From: Lachnospiraceae bacterium AC2031
Lineage (GTDB): Bacteria > Bacillota > Clostridia > Lachnospirales > Lachnospiraceae
Reading direction: 5' to 3'
NCBI GenBank assembly: GCA_000687975.1
Contig: JIAB01000001.1
Span: forward strand, 248,001-312,000
Length of the DNA: 64,000 bases
The position numbers and the translations under genes were made by a program. Below, piece by piece: positions 27,544 to 37,259 of this stretch (positions within the stretch are counted from its first letter, which is position 1; each line of letters starts with the position of its first letter). The notes beneath the pieces were generated by a model. It did not search any database. It had not been told where the DNA came from and saw nothing but the letters and a program-made list of their open reading frames with translations.

Positions 27544-27606
27544 GGTGCAGTGGGGACAGACCCCCTTGCACCTATCGGTGCAAGAGGGGACTGTCCCCAC
27601 CGCACC
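27544..27606. repeat. GGGGACAG-type interspersed palindrome, copy A
   Basis: A near-perfect inverted repeat of about 23 bp per arm (GTGGGGACAG...TTGCACC and its complement, 4-nt loop). It is placed between pgeF, whose stop codon ends 2 nt away, and the next minus-strand gene. Related copies are at 45794, 51176 and 56914. Confidence 0.85.
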
Positions 27607-27608
27607 AA

Positions 27609-28619
27609 TTATGTTAATTCTATTATTCCAGCACATAGTCCTCTTCTGCCGTTGGTGTAACGGTGTGAGAAGAATATATCATGATACTTCATAGTGCAGA
27701 GTTTTGTCTGGTAGATGTTACTGCTACGAAGTCCTGCATTGACCAGAATAAGTTCATTAAGTGCCCATAGGTTTAACATATATTTATCGAGAATCTTTAC
27801 TGTTCTAAAGACTTCGTATGGAGTGCCAATTCTGGTAGTTATTATTCCTTTATAATCTTCAGGCATATTGTCTCTTACAAAACTGCCTGCATGTATGATG
27901 TACTTGAAATCTTCGTTTTGTAGAGGTTCAAATGTGACATTTGGCTCTGAAGTGTCTATATAAGGACATTCAAGCATTGCTTTAATGACTGATTCATCCA
28001 CCTCGTAATTATCTGGACCAATGGATGGGCCAATAATAGCATGAATGTTTTCTGGAAGACAGCCATATTCCTCTACCATCTTTTCAACTGTCTTTGCAGC
28101 GATACCATCAACAGTTCCGCGCCATCCTGCATGCACAGAACCGATAACCTTACTAACAGGATCCGCAAGAAGGATTGGAACGCAGTCTGCTGTGTAGACG
28201 ATAAGCGGAACATTCTTCACATTTGTAATCTGAGCATCTATCTCAAAGTGCGTGAGATCTCGTGCTATGCCGTCTCCAGCATCTTCTTCAGTTACCACAA
28301 GTATATTGGATTTATGAACTTGATTAGGTGCAGAGATCCTTCTTGGATCTATTCCGATACTTGCACCGATTCTACGGTAGTTTTCTTTTACATCTTCGAT
28401 GTTGTCATCAAGATGGATCCCCATATTGAGAGACTCATAGATTCCCTGACTGACGCCACCAAATCTTGTAGTAAATCCATGCTTTATGCAGGACATATCT
28501 TTGAATCCTTCAATCTCAACAAAAGGAGCTATTCCATCTGTGTTTAGTTTTATGTTATGTGGGCTATGAATGCCCTGGTAGTTTGTATTTATTATATTTT
28601 TTGCTTCTTGTATATTCAT
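27609..28619 (-). CDS. pgeF: Laccase-domain protein PgeF (YfiH family, DUF152)
   Basis: A 336-residue protein of the multicopper-oxidase-like YfiH family. Zinc/copper ligands are visible in TADCVPIL and GSVHAGWRGTV (about residues 160-190), with a late His in IIHAG. E. coli PgeF edits misincorporated L-Ser during peptidoglycan synthesis, and other members act as purine nucleoside phosphorylases; which applies here is not readable. It is followed by rluD upstream (9 nt), a common pairing. Confidence 0.88.
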   Translation of the reverse strand: MNIQEAKNIINTNYQGIHSPHNIKLNTDGIAPFVEIEGFKDMSCIKHGFTTRFGGVSQGIYESLNMGIHLDDNIEDVKENYRRIGASIGIDPRRISAPNQVHKSNILVVTEEDAGDGIARDLTHFEIDAQITNVKNVPLIVYTADCVPILLADPVSKVIGSVHAGWRGTVDGIAAKTVEKMVEEYGCLPENIHAIIGPSIGPDNYEVDESVIKAMLECPYIDTSEPNVTFEPLQNEDFKYIIHAGSFVRDNMPEDYKGIITTRIGTPYEVFRTVKILDKYMLNLWALNELILVNAGLRSSNIYQTKLCTMKYHDIFFSHRYTNGRRGLCAGIIELT

Positions 28620-28628
28620 ATATTCGAT

Positions 28629-29591
28629 TTAATTCTTTTTTAGTATGTTTAGTAGTTTAGAGAAATATTCAGGAAGGTCACTGGTGAACTCCAGATATTC
28701 CTTTGTTCTTGGATGAATAAACCCGAGGGTTCCTGCATGAAGCACCTGACCTTTTAGATTAAATGGACAGCTCTTAGGTCCATACACAGGATCTCCAAGG
28801 AGTGGGTGATTGATGCTTGTAAGGTGTACTCTAATCTGATGAGTACGACCTGTTTCAAGCTTACACTTCACAAAGGCATAGTTATCCTTCAGGTTTTCCT
28901 GAAGGAAGATATGAGTCACAGCTCTTCTGCCGTCCATATCTATAACCATTCTCTTACGATCAACCTTTCCTCTGGCAATAGGCTTATTCACAGTTTCGGT
29001 GTATATATTATCAACCTTTTCCATCTTTTCAATATCAAAATGGTTATACACAATGCAGCTATATATGCGGTTGATGCTATGCTCTGCAAATTGCTCAGCC
29101 AGTCCCTGGTGGGCTAGATTTGTTTTGCAGATGACAAGAAGTCCGCTAGTATCCTTGTCAATTCGATGCACTATACCAGGACGCTCGATTCCATTTATCG
29201 ATGATAACGAATCGCCGCAATGATACATTAGGGCATTTACCAAAGTTCCTGTATAGTTTCCTGGAGCAGGATGAACCACCATACCCTGAGGCTTATTTAC
29301 GACTATTACGTCATCGTCCTCATAGACTATCTCCAGAGGAATGTTCTCTGGAACGATTTCCAGCTTCTCAGGTTCAGGGAGGATTAGTTTTATATTATCC
29401 CCTTCAGAAAGCAAATAAGAGGCCTTGACGCGCCTCTCAGTGCCATCTGCAGAAGTGACCGATATGCTATTCTTATCAATCAGCTTCTTGATGTAAGAAC
29501 GGGATACTTCCTCCAGTTCCTCAGATATGTACTTGTCCAGTCTCACTCCTATATCCTCATGGTCAGGAGTAAGATTAATAATTTGTTCCAT
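28629..29591 (-). CDS. rluD: Pseudouridine synthase, RluD subfamily
   Basis: A 320-residue enzyme. The N-terminal S4 domain (RLDKYISEELEEVSRSYIKKLI) precedes the RluA-type catalytic domain with GIVHRIDKDTSGLLV, which contains the catalytic Asp, and GRTHQIRVHL. It makes pseudouridines in 23S rRNA helix 69 or a related site. AAAGGA precedes the ATG. Substrate specificity within the RluA/C/D group is inferred from domain order. Confidence 0.9.
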   Translation of the reverse strand: MEQIINLTPDHEDIGVRLDKYISEELEEVSRSYIKKLIDKNSISVTSADGTERRVKASYLLSEGDNIKLILPEPEKLEIVPENIPLEIVYEDDDVIVVNKPQGMVVHPAPGNYTGTLVNALMYHCGDSLSSINGIERPGIVHRIDKDTSGLLVICKTNLAHQGLAEQFAEHSINRIYSCIVYNHFDIEKMEKVDNIYTETVNKPIARGKVDRKRMVIDMDGRRAVTHIFLQENLKDNYAFVKCKLETGRTHQIRVHLTSINHPLLGDPVYGPKSCPFNLKGQVLHAGTLGFIHPRTKEYLEFTSDLPEYFSKLLNILKKN

Positions 29592-29627
29592 ATTTATCCT
29601 TTGATTATTGATACTAATTTATATGTG

Positions 29628-30473
29628 TTACTGATTTATCAGATGAACGTCTAACTGGTTAAATGGTATCTCAATTCCTTCTTTTTCGAAGGTCTTAAGT
29701 ATCTGCTCCGTCACTGCACGCTTAGCTGGAAGATACTTCTCGACAGGCACCATAGAGAAACCACCGAGACGAACGCCGTGGTTACTTAGTTCATCAACAA
29801 ATACAGTTATGTTTTCTTCTGTAATATCATCTGTGTGCTTCATTATCTCAGCGATAAGAGTCTTTGCTTTATCCACATCAGCTTTATACGAAATATCCAC
29901 ATTTACAACCAGAGCACGCTTTCCGTCACCCTGTTTATTGATAACAGAATTATTTGTCAGCTGTGAATTAGGAATCTTGATAGTCTCACCAAGAATAGAA
30001 CGAATTGTTGTATAGTAGATCTCGATTTCCTCCACAACGCCTTCCACATTTGCGCTGGAGATAACTATATAATCCCCCTTCTTGAAAGGTCTGAGAACAA
30101 GGAGCAGAACTCCTCCTGCAAAGTTAGAAAGGGCACCCTGCATCGCAAGAGATATACCAACACCAGCAGATGCTATAAGTGCTGCAATAGATGCAACCTC
30201 AACAATCTTCAGCTGAGTAATGATTGTAATAATTGCAAAGGTAAGAATTCCGTACTTAATTAGATTCAGCACAAAATGGCTCGCTATCTGATCCACGCCT
30301 TTTTTATCCAGGCGCTTTGCGATAGAACTAACCACCTTCTTCAAAATCTTGCTAAGAATAATATATACAACAAGAGCAAGCAGAATCTTGATCACATAGT
30401 CAAAGACACCCACTCCTTTGTCGTGAATCCATTTATTTATATCATCCAACGTAATAAATGTAATATCTCTCAT
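29628..30473 (-). CDS. MscS-family mechanosensitive channel
   Basis: A 281-residue small-conductance channel. Membrane helices near residues 22-42, 65-88 and 90-125; the third is the Ala/Gly-rich pore helix (IAALIASAGVGISLAMQGALSNFAGG). The beta domain follows with RPFKKGDYIVI and IPNSQLTNNSVIN, then the C-terminal alpha/beta domain. It releases solutes on hypo-osmotic shock. GGAG lies about 10 nt before the ATG. A hairpin repeat separates it from pepD upstream. Confidence 0.93.
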   Translation of the reverse strand: MRDITFITLDDINKWIHDKGVGVFDYVIKILLALVVYIILSKILKKVVSSIAKRLDKKGVDQIASHFVLNLIKYGILTFAIITIITQLKIVEVASIAALIASAGVGISLAMQGALSNFAGGVLLLVLRPFKKGDYIVISSANVEGVVEEIEIYYTTIRSILGETIKIPNSQLTNNSVINKQGDGKRALVVNVDISYKADVDKAKTLIAEIMKHTDDITEENITVFVDELSNHGVRLGGFSMVPVEKYLPAKRAVTEQILKTFEKEGIEIPFNQLDVHLINQ

Positions 30474-30488
30474 AATTCTAATCTCCGA

Positions 30489-30562
30489 ATGAGTCGATTG
30501 GCGAGAGAGCCCTTTTGACTCATTTTTAAGTCAGTTTAGCTCAAAGCCCTTTTGACTCATTT
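30489..30562. repeat. ATGAGTC/GACTCAT hairpin repeat, tandem (one full, one partial)
   Basis: The full unit at 30489-30523 begins ATGAGTCGATTGG and ends TTTTGACTCAT. A partial unit follows at 30526-30562 and ends with the same CCCTTTTGACTCAT. The TGA stop of pepD (30557-30559) lies inside the partial unit. Related loci are 40372 and 54015. Confidence 0.8.
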
Positions 30563-32035
30563 TAGTGTTCTAAGGGTTGCAAGGATAAAGTCCCAGGTAC
30601 GGGAGACGCTGGCAATATCCAGACGTTCCTTCGGTGTATGAATATCAAATATATTAGGACCAAATGACACTGCGTCCAGTCCTTCTATCGAATCGACAAA
30701 AAGACCGCATTCAACGCCTGCATGAATTGCTTCAACGATCATTTTCTGACCAAACATTTCTTCATATTTAGCAGTCATAACCTCTCGAAGCTTTGATTCT
30801 TCCTTATATTCCCAAGCAGGATATTCACCCTCAACTGTCATAGTGCCGCCAGCTGACTGAACTATTGCAGCAAGCTCATCCAGCAGATCCTGCTTTTCTT
30901 TATTAACACTGCTACGAACGCTGAAGCTTAGTGCTATCTCTTCCTGGAAAGTATCCATGATTCCAAGGTTAAGGGAAGTCTGAACAAGACCTTCGATATC
31001 CTGGCTCATCTTGATGACTCCATTTGGAAGACTTCCGTAAGCCATAACGAAGGAAAGGTTGGCTGCTTCGTCCAGAGGGTAAACATCAGAATTAACATTT
31101 ACCTTTTCGATAACTATATTCAAATCAGGATCTGTATCCTTATAAGACTCCTTATATTCAGCCAGGAATCTTGTAACTTCTTCAGTGATTTCAGTCTCAT
31201 TCTTAGAAACAATAAATGCCTCTGCCTTAACTGGAATGGCATTATCCTTAAGTCCACCTCTGACTGTGATAACACGCATGGTGTCATCTACAAAGAATAT
31301 AGACTGAAGCAGTTTTCCAAGAACGATGTCTGCATTAGCTCTGCCCTTATCAATCTCTACACCAGAATGGCCGCCAACAAGACCAGAAACAACTATCCTG
31401 AACTTCTCTCCCTGAGCTCCTCTTCTAAGAATAGGAAAATGTAATGTTGCCGTAGCTCCTCCTGCGCAGGAAACAAGCAAGTGACCTTCATCTTCAGAAT
31501 CAACATTTAGAAGATATTTACCATTAAGTCGGGACATATCCAGAGCCTGAGCACCCAGCATTCCAATCTCTTCATCAACCGTAAATACGCATTCAAGTGG
31601 TGGATGAGGTATAGAATCGCTATCAAGAAGAGCAAGCATATATGCTACAGCTATTCCATCATCTCCACCAAGAGTTGTACCCTCAGCTTTAATAAATCCA
31701 TCCTCGATATAAAGTCTAAGACCTTCGCATGAGAAATCAAAATCCGAATCATCAGTCTTCTCACAGACCATATCAAGGTGCCCCTGAAGGATTACAGTGT
31801 TCTCATTATTTGAACTTGAATTCGAATCTAAAGCAGTATCCTCCCCATCACATGCCGGTTTATAAACGATAACATTATTAGAATCGTCCTGATAATAATC
31901 AAGACTTAGTCGCTTTGCGATACTAACTACGTAATCACTTATCAGCTTTGTATGTCTTGAACCATGTGGAATTGCACAAAGCTCTTCAAAATAATATAAC
32001 ACCTTACTTGGTTCTAATGAATCTAAAACTCCCAT
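30557..32035 (-). CDS. pepD: Aminoacyl-histidine dipeptidase (peptidase M20, PepD)
   Basis: A 492-residue cytosolic di-zinc dipeptidase. Metal-binding and catalytic motifs: LQGHLDMV, LGGDDGIAVA, VDEEIGMLGA, and a late His in IHAGVECG. It cleaves Xaa-His and related dipeptides. The ATG at 32047 has no ribosome site, whereas the ATG at 32035 has GGAG 6 nt upstream and gives MGVLDSLEPSKVLYYF, so that start is used. The stop codon is supplied by a palindromic repeat. Confidence 0.92.
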   Translation of the reverse strand: MGVLDSLEPSKVLYYFEELCAIPHGSRHTKLISDYVVSIAKRLSLDYYQDDSNNVIVYKPACDGEDTALDSNSSSNNENTVILQGHLDMVCEKTDDSDFDFSCEGLRLYIEDGFIKAEGTTLGGDDGIAVAYMLALLDSDSIPHPPLECVFTVDEEIGMLGAQALDMSRLNGKYLLNVDSEDEGHLLVSCAGGATATLHFPILRRGAQGEKFRIVVSGLVGGHSGVEIDKGRANADIVLGKLLQSIFFVDDTMRVITVRGGLKDNAIPVKAEAFIVSKNETEITEEVTRFLAEYKESYKDTDPDLNIVIEKVNVNSDVYPLDEAANLSFVMAYGSLPNGVIKMSQDIEGLVQTSLNLGIMDTFQEEIALSFSVRSSVNKEKQDLLDELAAIVQSAGGTMTVEGEYPAWEYKEESKLREVMTAKYEEMFGQKMIVEAIHAGVECGLFVDSIEGLDAVSFGPNIFDIHTPKERLDIASVSRTWDFILATLRTLK

Positions 32036-32080
32036 CTCTGTCTCCATAAATAAGTCATTTTTTATTAATCGAATAAACCT

Positions 32081-33112
32081 CTACTGATCAAGCTTTTTTA
32101 GAGATTCTTCAAGTTTATTTATATAGTCAAAATTTCTATTCACACTGTTGCTGAGCTGATCATACTTAGTCTCATACTCAGCCTTCTTCTTAGCAGCCTC
32201 AAAGTCAAGTCTTGCAAGACTATCCTGAATCTCAATAAAAGTTTCGTCCTTTTCAAAAAGAGTCTTGATATATCTCTTTCCTTCAAGCTCAGCAAAATAC
32301 TTCTTAACAGCTTTATCCTGCTTATCGAAGTTAAGTGTGCCACTTACAAGCTTTCCAAGATCTGCACTTGGAACAATATCAATTATCTCTGCGTCAGGAT
32401 AATCCTCCTGCTTTATAGCACTCTTCATACTGAGCTCGATAACGATAAACTTGCGGATGCCCATATCATAAAGAGGCTTTATCGGAACATTGTCCTTAAG
32501 ACCACCATCCACATAAAGATTTCCATCCACCTCAACAGGCGCATAAATAACAGGCAAAGCACTTGTAGCAAGTATTGCCTGCTTTACAAAATCACACGAC
32601 TTATCATTTAGATGGAAATACACGGCAGAAAAATCCTTATAGGTTTCTTCTGTAGAAAGAGTCCAGAGAAGATTCATTTCCTCCTGTGAAATGATATCTC
32701 CCGTGACCATATTCGAAGGGCACTTAGTTCCCGTAATATAGAGATCTATAGCCTTCTCAAGAAGTTCATAAGTTAAATACTTATCAATAAGACGCTTGGT
32801 TTCATTTCTGGAAAAGCGCTTTTCTCCAGCTCGGATTGAATCCTCATCAACATCGAAAAGAACACCGAAATCCATATCATCCCAGGCTTCTTCCATCTGA
32901 GTGATTGCACGGTTTATACCACCTTCAGCAAGACCCTCAGAAAAAAGCACAGCATTGATACCACCGATAGACGAGCCTGAAGCCGCAACAATATTATCAA
33001 GATATCCTGCTTCAGCAAGTGACTTTAGGATTCCAACCTGATATATGCCCTTTCCGCCGCCACCGGCAAGAACAAGACCTGTACCTTCCTTTAATTCGTT
33101 AACATCACCCAT
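32081..33112 (-). CDS. Patatin-like phospholipase (RssA-like)
   Basis: A 343-residue protein. The oxyanion loop GLVLAGGGGKG at residues 12-22, the nucleophile elbow GSSIGG near 47, and the catalytic Asp in VDGGLKDN near 209 are all present, so it should be an active Ser-Asp lipid acyl hydrolase. Residues from about 270 to the end form a charged helical/coiled-coil tail. There is no signal peptide. Lipid substrate and role are unknown. Confidence 0.88.
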   Translation of the reverse strand: MGDVNELKEGTGLVLAGGGGKGIYQVGILKSLAEAGYLDNIVAASGSSIGGINAVLFSEGLAEGGINRAITQMEEAWDDMDFGVLFDVDEDSIRAGEKRFSRNETKRLIDKYLTYELLEKAIDLYITGTKCPSNMVTGDIISQEEMNLLWTLSTEETYKDFSAVYFHLNDKSCDFVKQAILATSALPVIYAPVEVDGNLYVDGGLKDNVPIKPLYDMGIRKFIVIELSMKSAIKQEDYPDAEIIDIVPSADLGKLVSGTLNFDKQDKAVKKYFAELEGKRYIKTLFEKDETFIEIQDSLARLDFEAAKKKAEYETKYDQLSNSVNRNFDYINKLEESLKKLDQ

Positions 33113-33182
33113 ATCGTACCCCCTAATATTGATGAGTCAACAGACTCAACGTCCTATATAACAAAATGTTAATTAAATTATC

Positions 33183-34037
33183 TTATCTATCTAAGTACTT
33201 CTTATTCTTTATAAAATCAATAAGATCAAGCTCTGTAGATGATTCTCTTGTAAAGATAGTACCTACATCTTCACCCTCTAGAAGTCTATGAATTATCTCC
33301 ATATCTGAAGATTCAACTATAGCCACATCAGCACCTGAATAGCAGGCAATCTGTGCAGCAGCGATCTTTGTATACATACCGCCTGTTCCGTAATTTGTAA
33401 CAGTTCCCTTAGCCATATCCTTAAGGGAATCATCAATCTTATCAATGATTGAAAGTCTCTTTGCATGCTTATTCTTACGAGGATCATCGGTGTAGAAACC
33501 ATCAATATCAGTAAGAAGGATAAGCATATCAGCTCCTATAAGAGTTGAAACTATAGCTGAAAGTGTATCGTTATCACCGAACTCGATTTCTTCTGTTGCC
33601 ACAGTATCATTTTCATTTACGATAGGAATTACATCAAGATCAAGGAGCTGCTTCAGTGTGTTCTCAGCATTCTTTCTTCTCTCATCATTTGTAATAACAT
33701 CAAATGTAAGCAGAACCTGTGCAGCCTTGTTGTTATATTCCATAAAAAGCTTCTGGTAAAGCATCATCAGCTCGCCCTGTCCAAGAGCAGCACACGCCTG
33801 AATCATTGAAAGAACCTCAGGACGCTTATGAAGACCAAGTACCCTACGTCCAACTGATACAGCACCAGATGAAACAAGCACAACGTCCTTACCCTGATTC
33901 TTGATATCGCTGATGAGACGTATCATTTTCTCAATCTTTACAAAATCAAGTTCCCCTGTTTCTGGATGAACAAGTGAAGATGAACCAACCTTGATCACAA
34001 TTCTTCTTTTATTCTTAAGTTTATCTCTAACGCTCAT
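33183..34037 (-). CDS. proB: Glutamate 5-kinase (short form)
   Basis: A 284-residue amino-acid kinase that phosphorylates glutamate in the first step of proline synthesis. It has RIVIKVGSSSLVHP, LVSSGAVSVG, IVNENDTVA and GTGGMYTKIAAA. The C-terminal PUA domain found in E. coli ProB (367 residues) is missing, as in many Firmicutes. proA, its normal partner, is not next to it in this window. AAGGA precedes the ATG. Confidence 0.93.
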   Translation of the reverse strand: MSVRDKLKNKRRIVIKVGSSSLVHPETGELDFVKIEKMIRLISDIKNQGKDVVLVSSGAVSVGRRVLGLHKRPEVLSMIQACAALGQGELMMLYQKLFMEYNNKAAQVLLTFDVITNDERRKNAENTLKQLLDLDVIPIVNENDTVATEEIEFGDNDTLSAIVSTLIGADMLILLTDIDGFYTDDPRKNKHAKRLSIIDKIDDSLKDMAKGTVTNYGTGGMYTKIAAAQIACYSGADVAIVESSDMEIIHRLLEGEDVGTIFTRESSTELDLIDFIKNKKYLDR

Positions 34038-34061
34038 AATTTTTCCTTATCCTCGATTATT

Positions 34062-35897
34062 TTACAGATATTTTGAAGTCTCGAAAGCCTTGTAGCACTC
34101 GATGAGATCATCTATCAAAAATTCACTGACAGCTTCCGCAGCCTTTATTCCATCTGCTGCAGCCGAGGTAATACCTCCAGCATATCCAGCTCCCTCGCCT
34201 GTAGGAACGATTCCCGGGAAGCCTTCAGCCATCATTGTTTCTCTATCTCTTAGAATTCTGACTGGAGAACTGGTTCTAGACTCAACAGCCGTAACTACAG
34301 TGTCGTCACCGTCAAACCCTTCTATCTTCTGTCCAAAATCCTCCATAGCCTCAAGTATTGCATCCACCATAAAATGTGGCAACGCCTGTCTAAGGTCTGC
34401 GAAGCTCCAATGTCCCTTTATTGCAGGCTCTATCTCCCCAAGACTTTCCGACTTTTTACCAGCCTTAAGGTCTCCATAGAGCTGAAGCGGAATTGCTCCA
34501 TCTCCTGCTTTAAAGGCTGCCTGTTCAATCTTAAGCTGCATCAGGCATCCACGGAGTTCCTTTGTATATAACTGACGAAGTTCCTTTTCTTCGTCACTAT
34601 ATACTTCTGATGAATCCTGATCATACATAAAATCATCAGGATTGATACTAACTACAATAGCGGAATTAGAGTTGCCACCAGAACGGCCGCTATAGCTCAT
34701 TCCATTTATTACTGAAGTGCCTGGCTCAGATGAGGAATTAACCACATATCCTCCTGGACACATACAGAATGAGAAGACATTTCTTGACGCCTTATCCTCG
34801 TCCTGATCAGTATGATAAACCAGCTTATAATCTGCAGCCGGAAGCGTATCGCCATAACGCTGCTTATAATTCTTACCATACATTGCTTCATTTATCATCT
34901 CAGCTTTATGCTCTACTCTGACGCCCATAGCAAAAGGCTTCGGTTCCATAGTAACACCGCGAGACTTCAGCATAAGCAGTGTATCTCTTGCACTGTGACC
35001 TGTAGCAAGGATAACACTATGAGTTTTTATCTTAAATGACTTAGCTTCAGAATCTTCCGGTTCGCCAACCTTTTCGACAGTCAGCTCATAAAGCGGAAGC
35101 TCAGACTCAAAACCAAAGATCTTGCCACCATTTTCTGAGTCATTCTGGTAATCAATCTCAGCCTCTATATCCACAAGCTTTGAACCAAAATGAATCTCTC
35201 CGCCAAGCCTTTCGATGTCCTCTCGCATATTCTGCAGAACACCACGAAGCACATCAGTTCCAATATGGGGCTTAGATTTATATGTAATAGACGGATCTGC
35301 TCCATAATGAGCGAAGGTTTCAAGAACCTCCTTAAAATATCCGCTCTTATCTTTATTTCCTGTATTTAGCTTTCCATCTGAGAAGGTTCCTGCACCACCT
35401 TCTCCGAAGCAAACATTTGACTCCGGATCAAGTTTCCCCTCATCCCAGAAAGTATTTACAGATATGGTTCTTTCCTCAACCGGAAGTCCGCGCTCAAAAA
35501 GAATCGGCCTAAACCCCGCTCTTGCCAGCTGAATTGCAGCATTATAGCCCGCCGGGCCAGAGCCAATGATGACCGGACGATACTCAGGAACATCACTAAG
35601 AAACTCTCTCACATCAGTATTAATTATATGAGGAAATGTGTAGCTTTCCTCAGTAGTTAACATAAGATTTTTATTGTATCCCTTACCGTTAACTCTCTTA
35701 TAAAGCTCCTCTTCATTAGTAACATAAACGCCAACAGCAAGGTTATAATGAATCTTATCATGATGTCTTGAATCAAGAGATTCCTTGAGAATCTTGATAG
35801 AATCAATATCCTTTGTCTTAAGAATAGATTCAACCGCTTCTCTCAGATCCTTCGAATCATAATCTGTATTTAATTTTATATTTCTGATATGTATCAT
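34062..35897 (-). CDS. FAD-dependent dehydrogenase, COG2509 type
   Basis: A 611-residue flavoprotein of unknown substrate. An N-terminal roughly 100-residue domain of its own (IRNIKLNTDYDSKDLREAV) precedes the Rossmann FAD motif VIIGSGPAGYNAA near residue 110, FGEGGAGTFSDGKLNTG, ATGHSARDT and a C-terminal GEGAGYAGGITSAAADG. The pattern is that of the widespread uncharacterised NAD(FAD)-utilising dehydrogenases. It forms a pair with a second flavoprotein 11 nt upstream. Confidence 0.87.
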   Translation of the reverse strand: MIHIRNIKLNTDYDSKDLREAVESILKTKDIDSIKILKESLDSRHHDKIHYNLAVGVYVTNEEELYKRVNGKGYNKNLMLTTEESYTFPHIINTDVREFLSDVPEYRPVIIGSGPAGYNAAIQLARAGFRPILFERGLPVEERTISVNTFWDEGKLDPESNVCFGEGGAGTFSDGKLNTGNKDKSGYFKEVLETFAHYGADPSITYKSKPHIGTDVLRGVLQNMREDIERLGGEIHFGSKLVDIEAEIDYQNDSENGGKIFGFESELPLYELTVEKVGEPEDSEAKSFKIKTHSVILATGHSARDTLLMLKSRGVTMEPKPFAMGVRVEHKAEMINEAMYGKNYKQRYGDTLPAADYKLVYHTDQDEDKASRNVFSFCMCPGGYVVNSSSEPGTSVINGMSYSGRSGGNSNSAIVVSINPDDFMYDQDSSEVYSDEEKELRQLYTKELRGCLMQLKIEQAAFKAGDGAIPLQLYGDLKAGKKSESLGEIEPAIKGHWSFADLRQALPHFMVDAILEAMEDFGQKIEGFDGDDTVVTAVESRTSSPVRILRDRETMMAEGFPGIVPTGEGAGYAGGITSAAADGIKAAEAVSEFLIDDLIECYKAFETSKYL

Positions 35898-35908
35898 AAT
35901 TTTCTCGG

Positions 35909-37231
35909 TTATCGGAATATATTAGTGCCGGCAAGGTATCCGGTAATTATTGCATAGGTTATGTTGTAACCGCCGCATTTACCAATTACATCTGTTGCCT
36001 CACCTGTTACGCATATGTTGCTGCCAAGAGTAATTTCTGGCTTAACACTCATGTTGAAAGAATCAATATACTGAGTAAGAACTCCACCGATGGAAGCCTG
36101 AGAATCCTCAAGTCCAGCCTTGCCTCGAATACTGAGGCGCCACTCTATCATTTCCTGATAGATGCCTCGAATACCTGTCTCAGTAACATCCTTGAGAGTA
36201 AGTACTCTCTCCTGCTTGCCATAGAACTTATCCATCATATAAGCTCCAAGCTTATCATTTACATAGCCATTCAGGAAAAGATCCAGTCTCCTGTCAGGGA
36301 AGCTCTGCTTCATCTTATTGAAGCTATCTGCAAAGCTATCCTCATCTATCTTTGGAAGCAGATTTATCACTACATCCACACCAGGCTTCATATAGTAGGA
36401 CATGTTAAATGTCACGATCCCACTAATTCCGTCGGCACTGATCTGTATCTCCCCCACCTCTGTATGGCCATCCACAGTTAGTCTCGCTTTAGTACGAACT
36501 CCCTCAAGTCGGGATAAATCCTCAGTAACATACACAGGACAAAGACCACTGGTGTATTCGACAAATGGAAGTCTCATACTGTTGAAGAGCGTATAGGCTT
36601 CATCTGCTGTAGCAGAACCAAGTGATTTCTTGGAAAGACCACCTGTAGCAACGATCACACCTTTCGCCAGGATGTAGCCAGGAGTTTCTTCTTCACCCTC
36701 GCGGGTGATGACATTTATCTTATATACCCCAGAATTATCCAGAATATCATCTGTTATCTGGGAGCTATATTCCAGCAGATCATCCACCGGAAGTTTATTT
36801 ACAGTTGTAACGCTGGATTTATAAAGAAATCTAGCACCGTAGCTTGTAGCTGCATCTACAAGAGCCCAGACAACGCTGGAAGCCTGAAGACTGGAAGGAT
36901 AAAAGTATCCATCCTTATTGATAGTCTGAATTCCAAGCCTTCTCATATAGTCCAAAACAAAACTGCGAGGTCTCATATCAGAATATCTATACAGCTTCTC
37001 GAAAATGGTATCTACAAACTCATTTCCGTAGTAGGTATCTTCATCCCAATCGTCATTTGTGAGATTGCAACGACCATTTCCGGTTGCATAAAGCTTGCGA
37101 CCAGCCTTTTTATTCTTATCCACAACTACGCAAGAAAGCCCCCTACGGGAGCTTTCGATTGCGGCCACAAGTCCTGATGCACCTGCGCCAATTATACAAA
37201 TGTCATAGATTTTATTATTATCCATAAGCAT
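35909..37231 (-). CDS. HI0933/BaiN-like flavoprotein
   Basis: A 440-residue FAD enzyme. ICIIGAGASGLVAAIESSRRG near residue 10 binds FAD; KKAGRKLYATGNGRCNLTN is the HI0933-family signature; the C-terminus has CVTGEATDVIGKCGGYNI. Related proteins reduce bile-acid enones (BaiN) or are aminoacetone-oxidase-like; the substrate here is unknown. Met1 (37231) and Met3 (37225) are both possible; neither has a clear ribosome site. An 11-bp direct repeat lies just upstream. Confidence 0.85.
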   Translation of the reverse strand: MLMDNNKIYDICIIGAGASGLVAAIESSRRGLSCVVVDKNKKAGRKLYATGNGRCNLTNDDWDEDTYYGNEFVDTIFEKLYRYSDMRPRSFVLDYMRRLGIQTINKDGYFYPSSLQASSVVWALVDAATSYGARFLYKSSVTTVNKLPVDDLLEYSSQITDDILDNSGVYKINVITREGEEETPGYILAKGVIVATGGLSKKSLGSATADEAYTLFNSMRLPFVEYTSGLCPVYVTEDLSRLEGVRTKARLTVDGHTEVGEIQISADGISGIVTFNMSYYMKPGVDVVINLLPKIDEDSFADSFNKMKQSFPDRRLDLFLNGYVNDKLGAYMMDKFYGKQERVLTLKDVTETGIRGIYQEMIEWRLSIRGKAGLEDSQASIGGVLTQYIDSFNMSVKPEITLGSNICVTGEATDVIGKCGGYNITYAIITGYLAGTNIFR

Positions 37232-37234
37232 TTC

Positions 37235-37259
37235 ATTCGTAAGTTTTTATTCGTAAGTT
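37235..37259. repeat. 11-bp direct repeat spanning a stop codon
   Basis: ATTCGTAAGTT occurs at 37235-37245 and again at 37249-37259, across the end of the DUF3048 gene (stop at 37247-37249). It looks like a local slippage duplication in the 15-nt gap between two genes. Confidence 0.7.

Noticed and set aside
33133-33148. Terminator between proB and the patatin gene
   Set aside because: Short TGAGTC hairpin without a T tract; kept only as a possible relative of the second repeat family.
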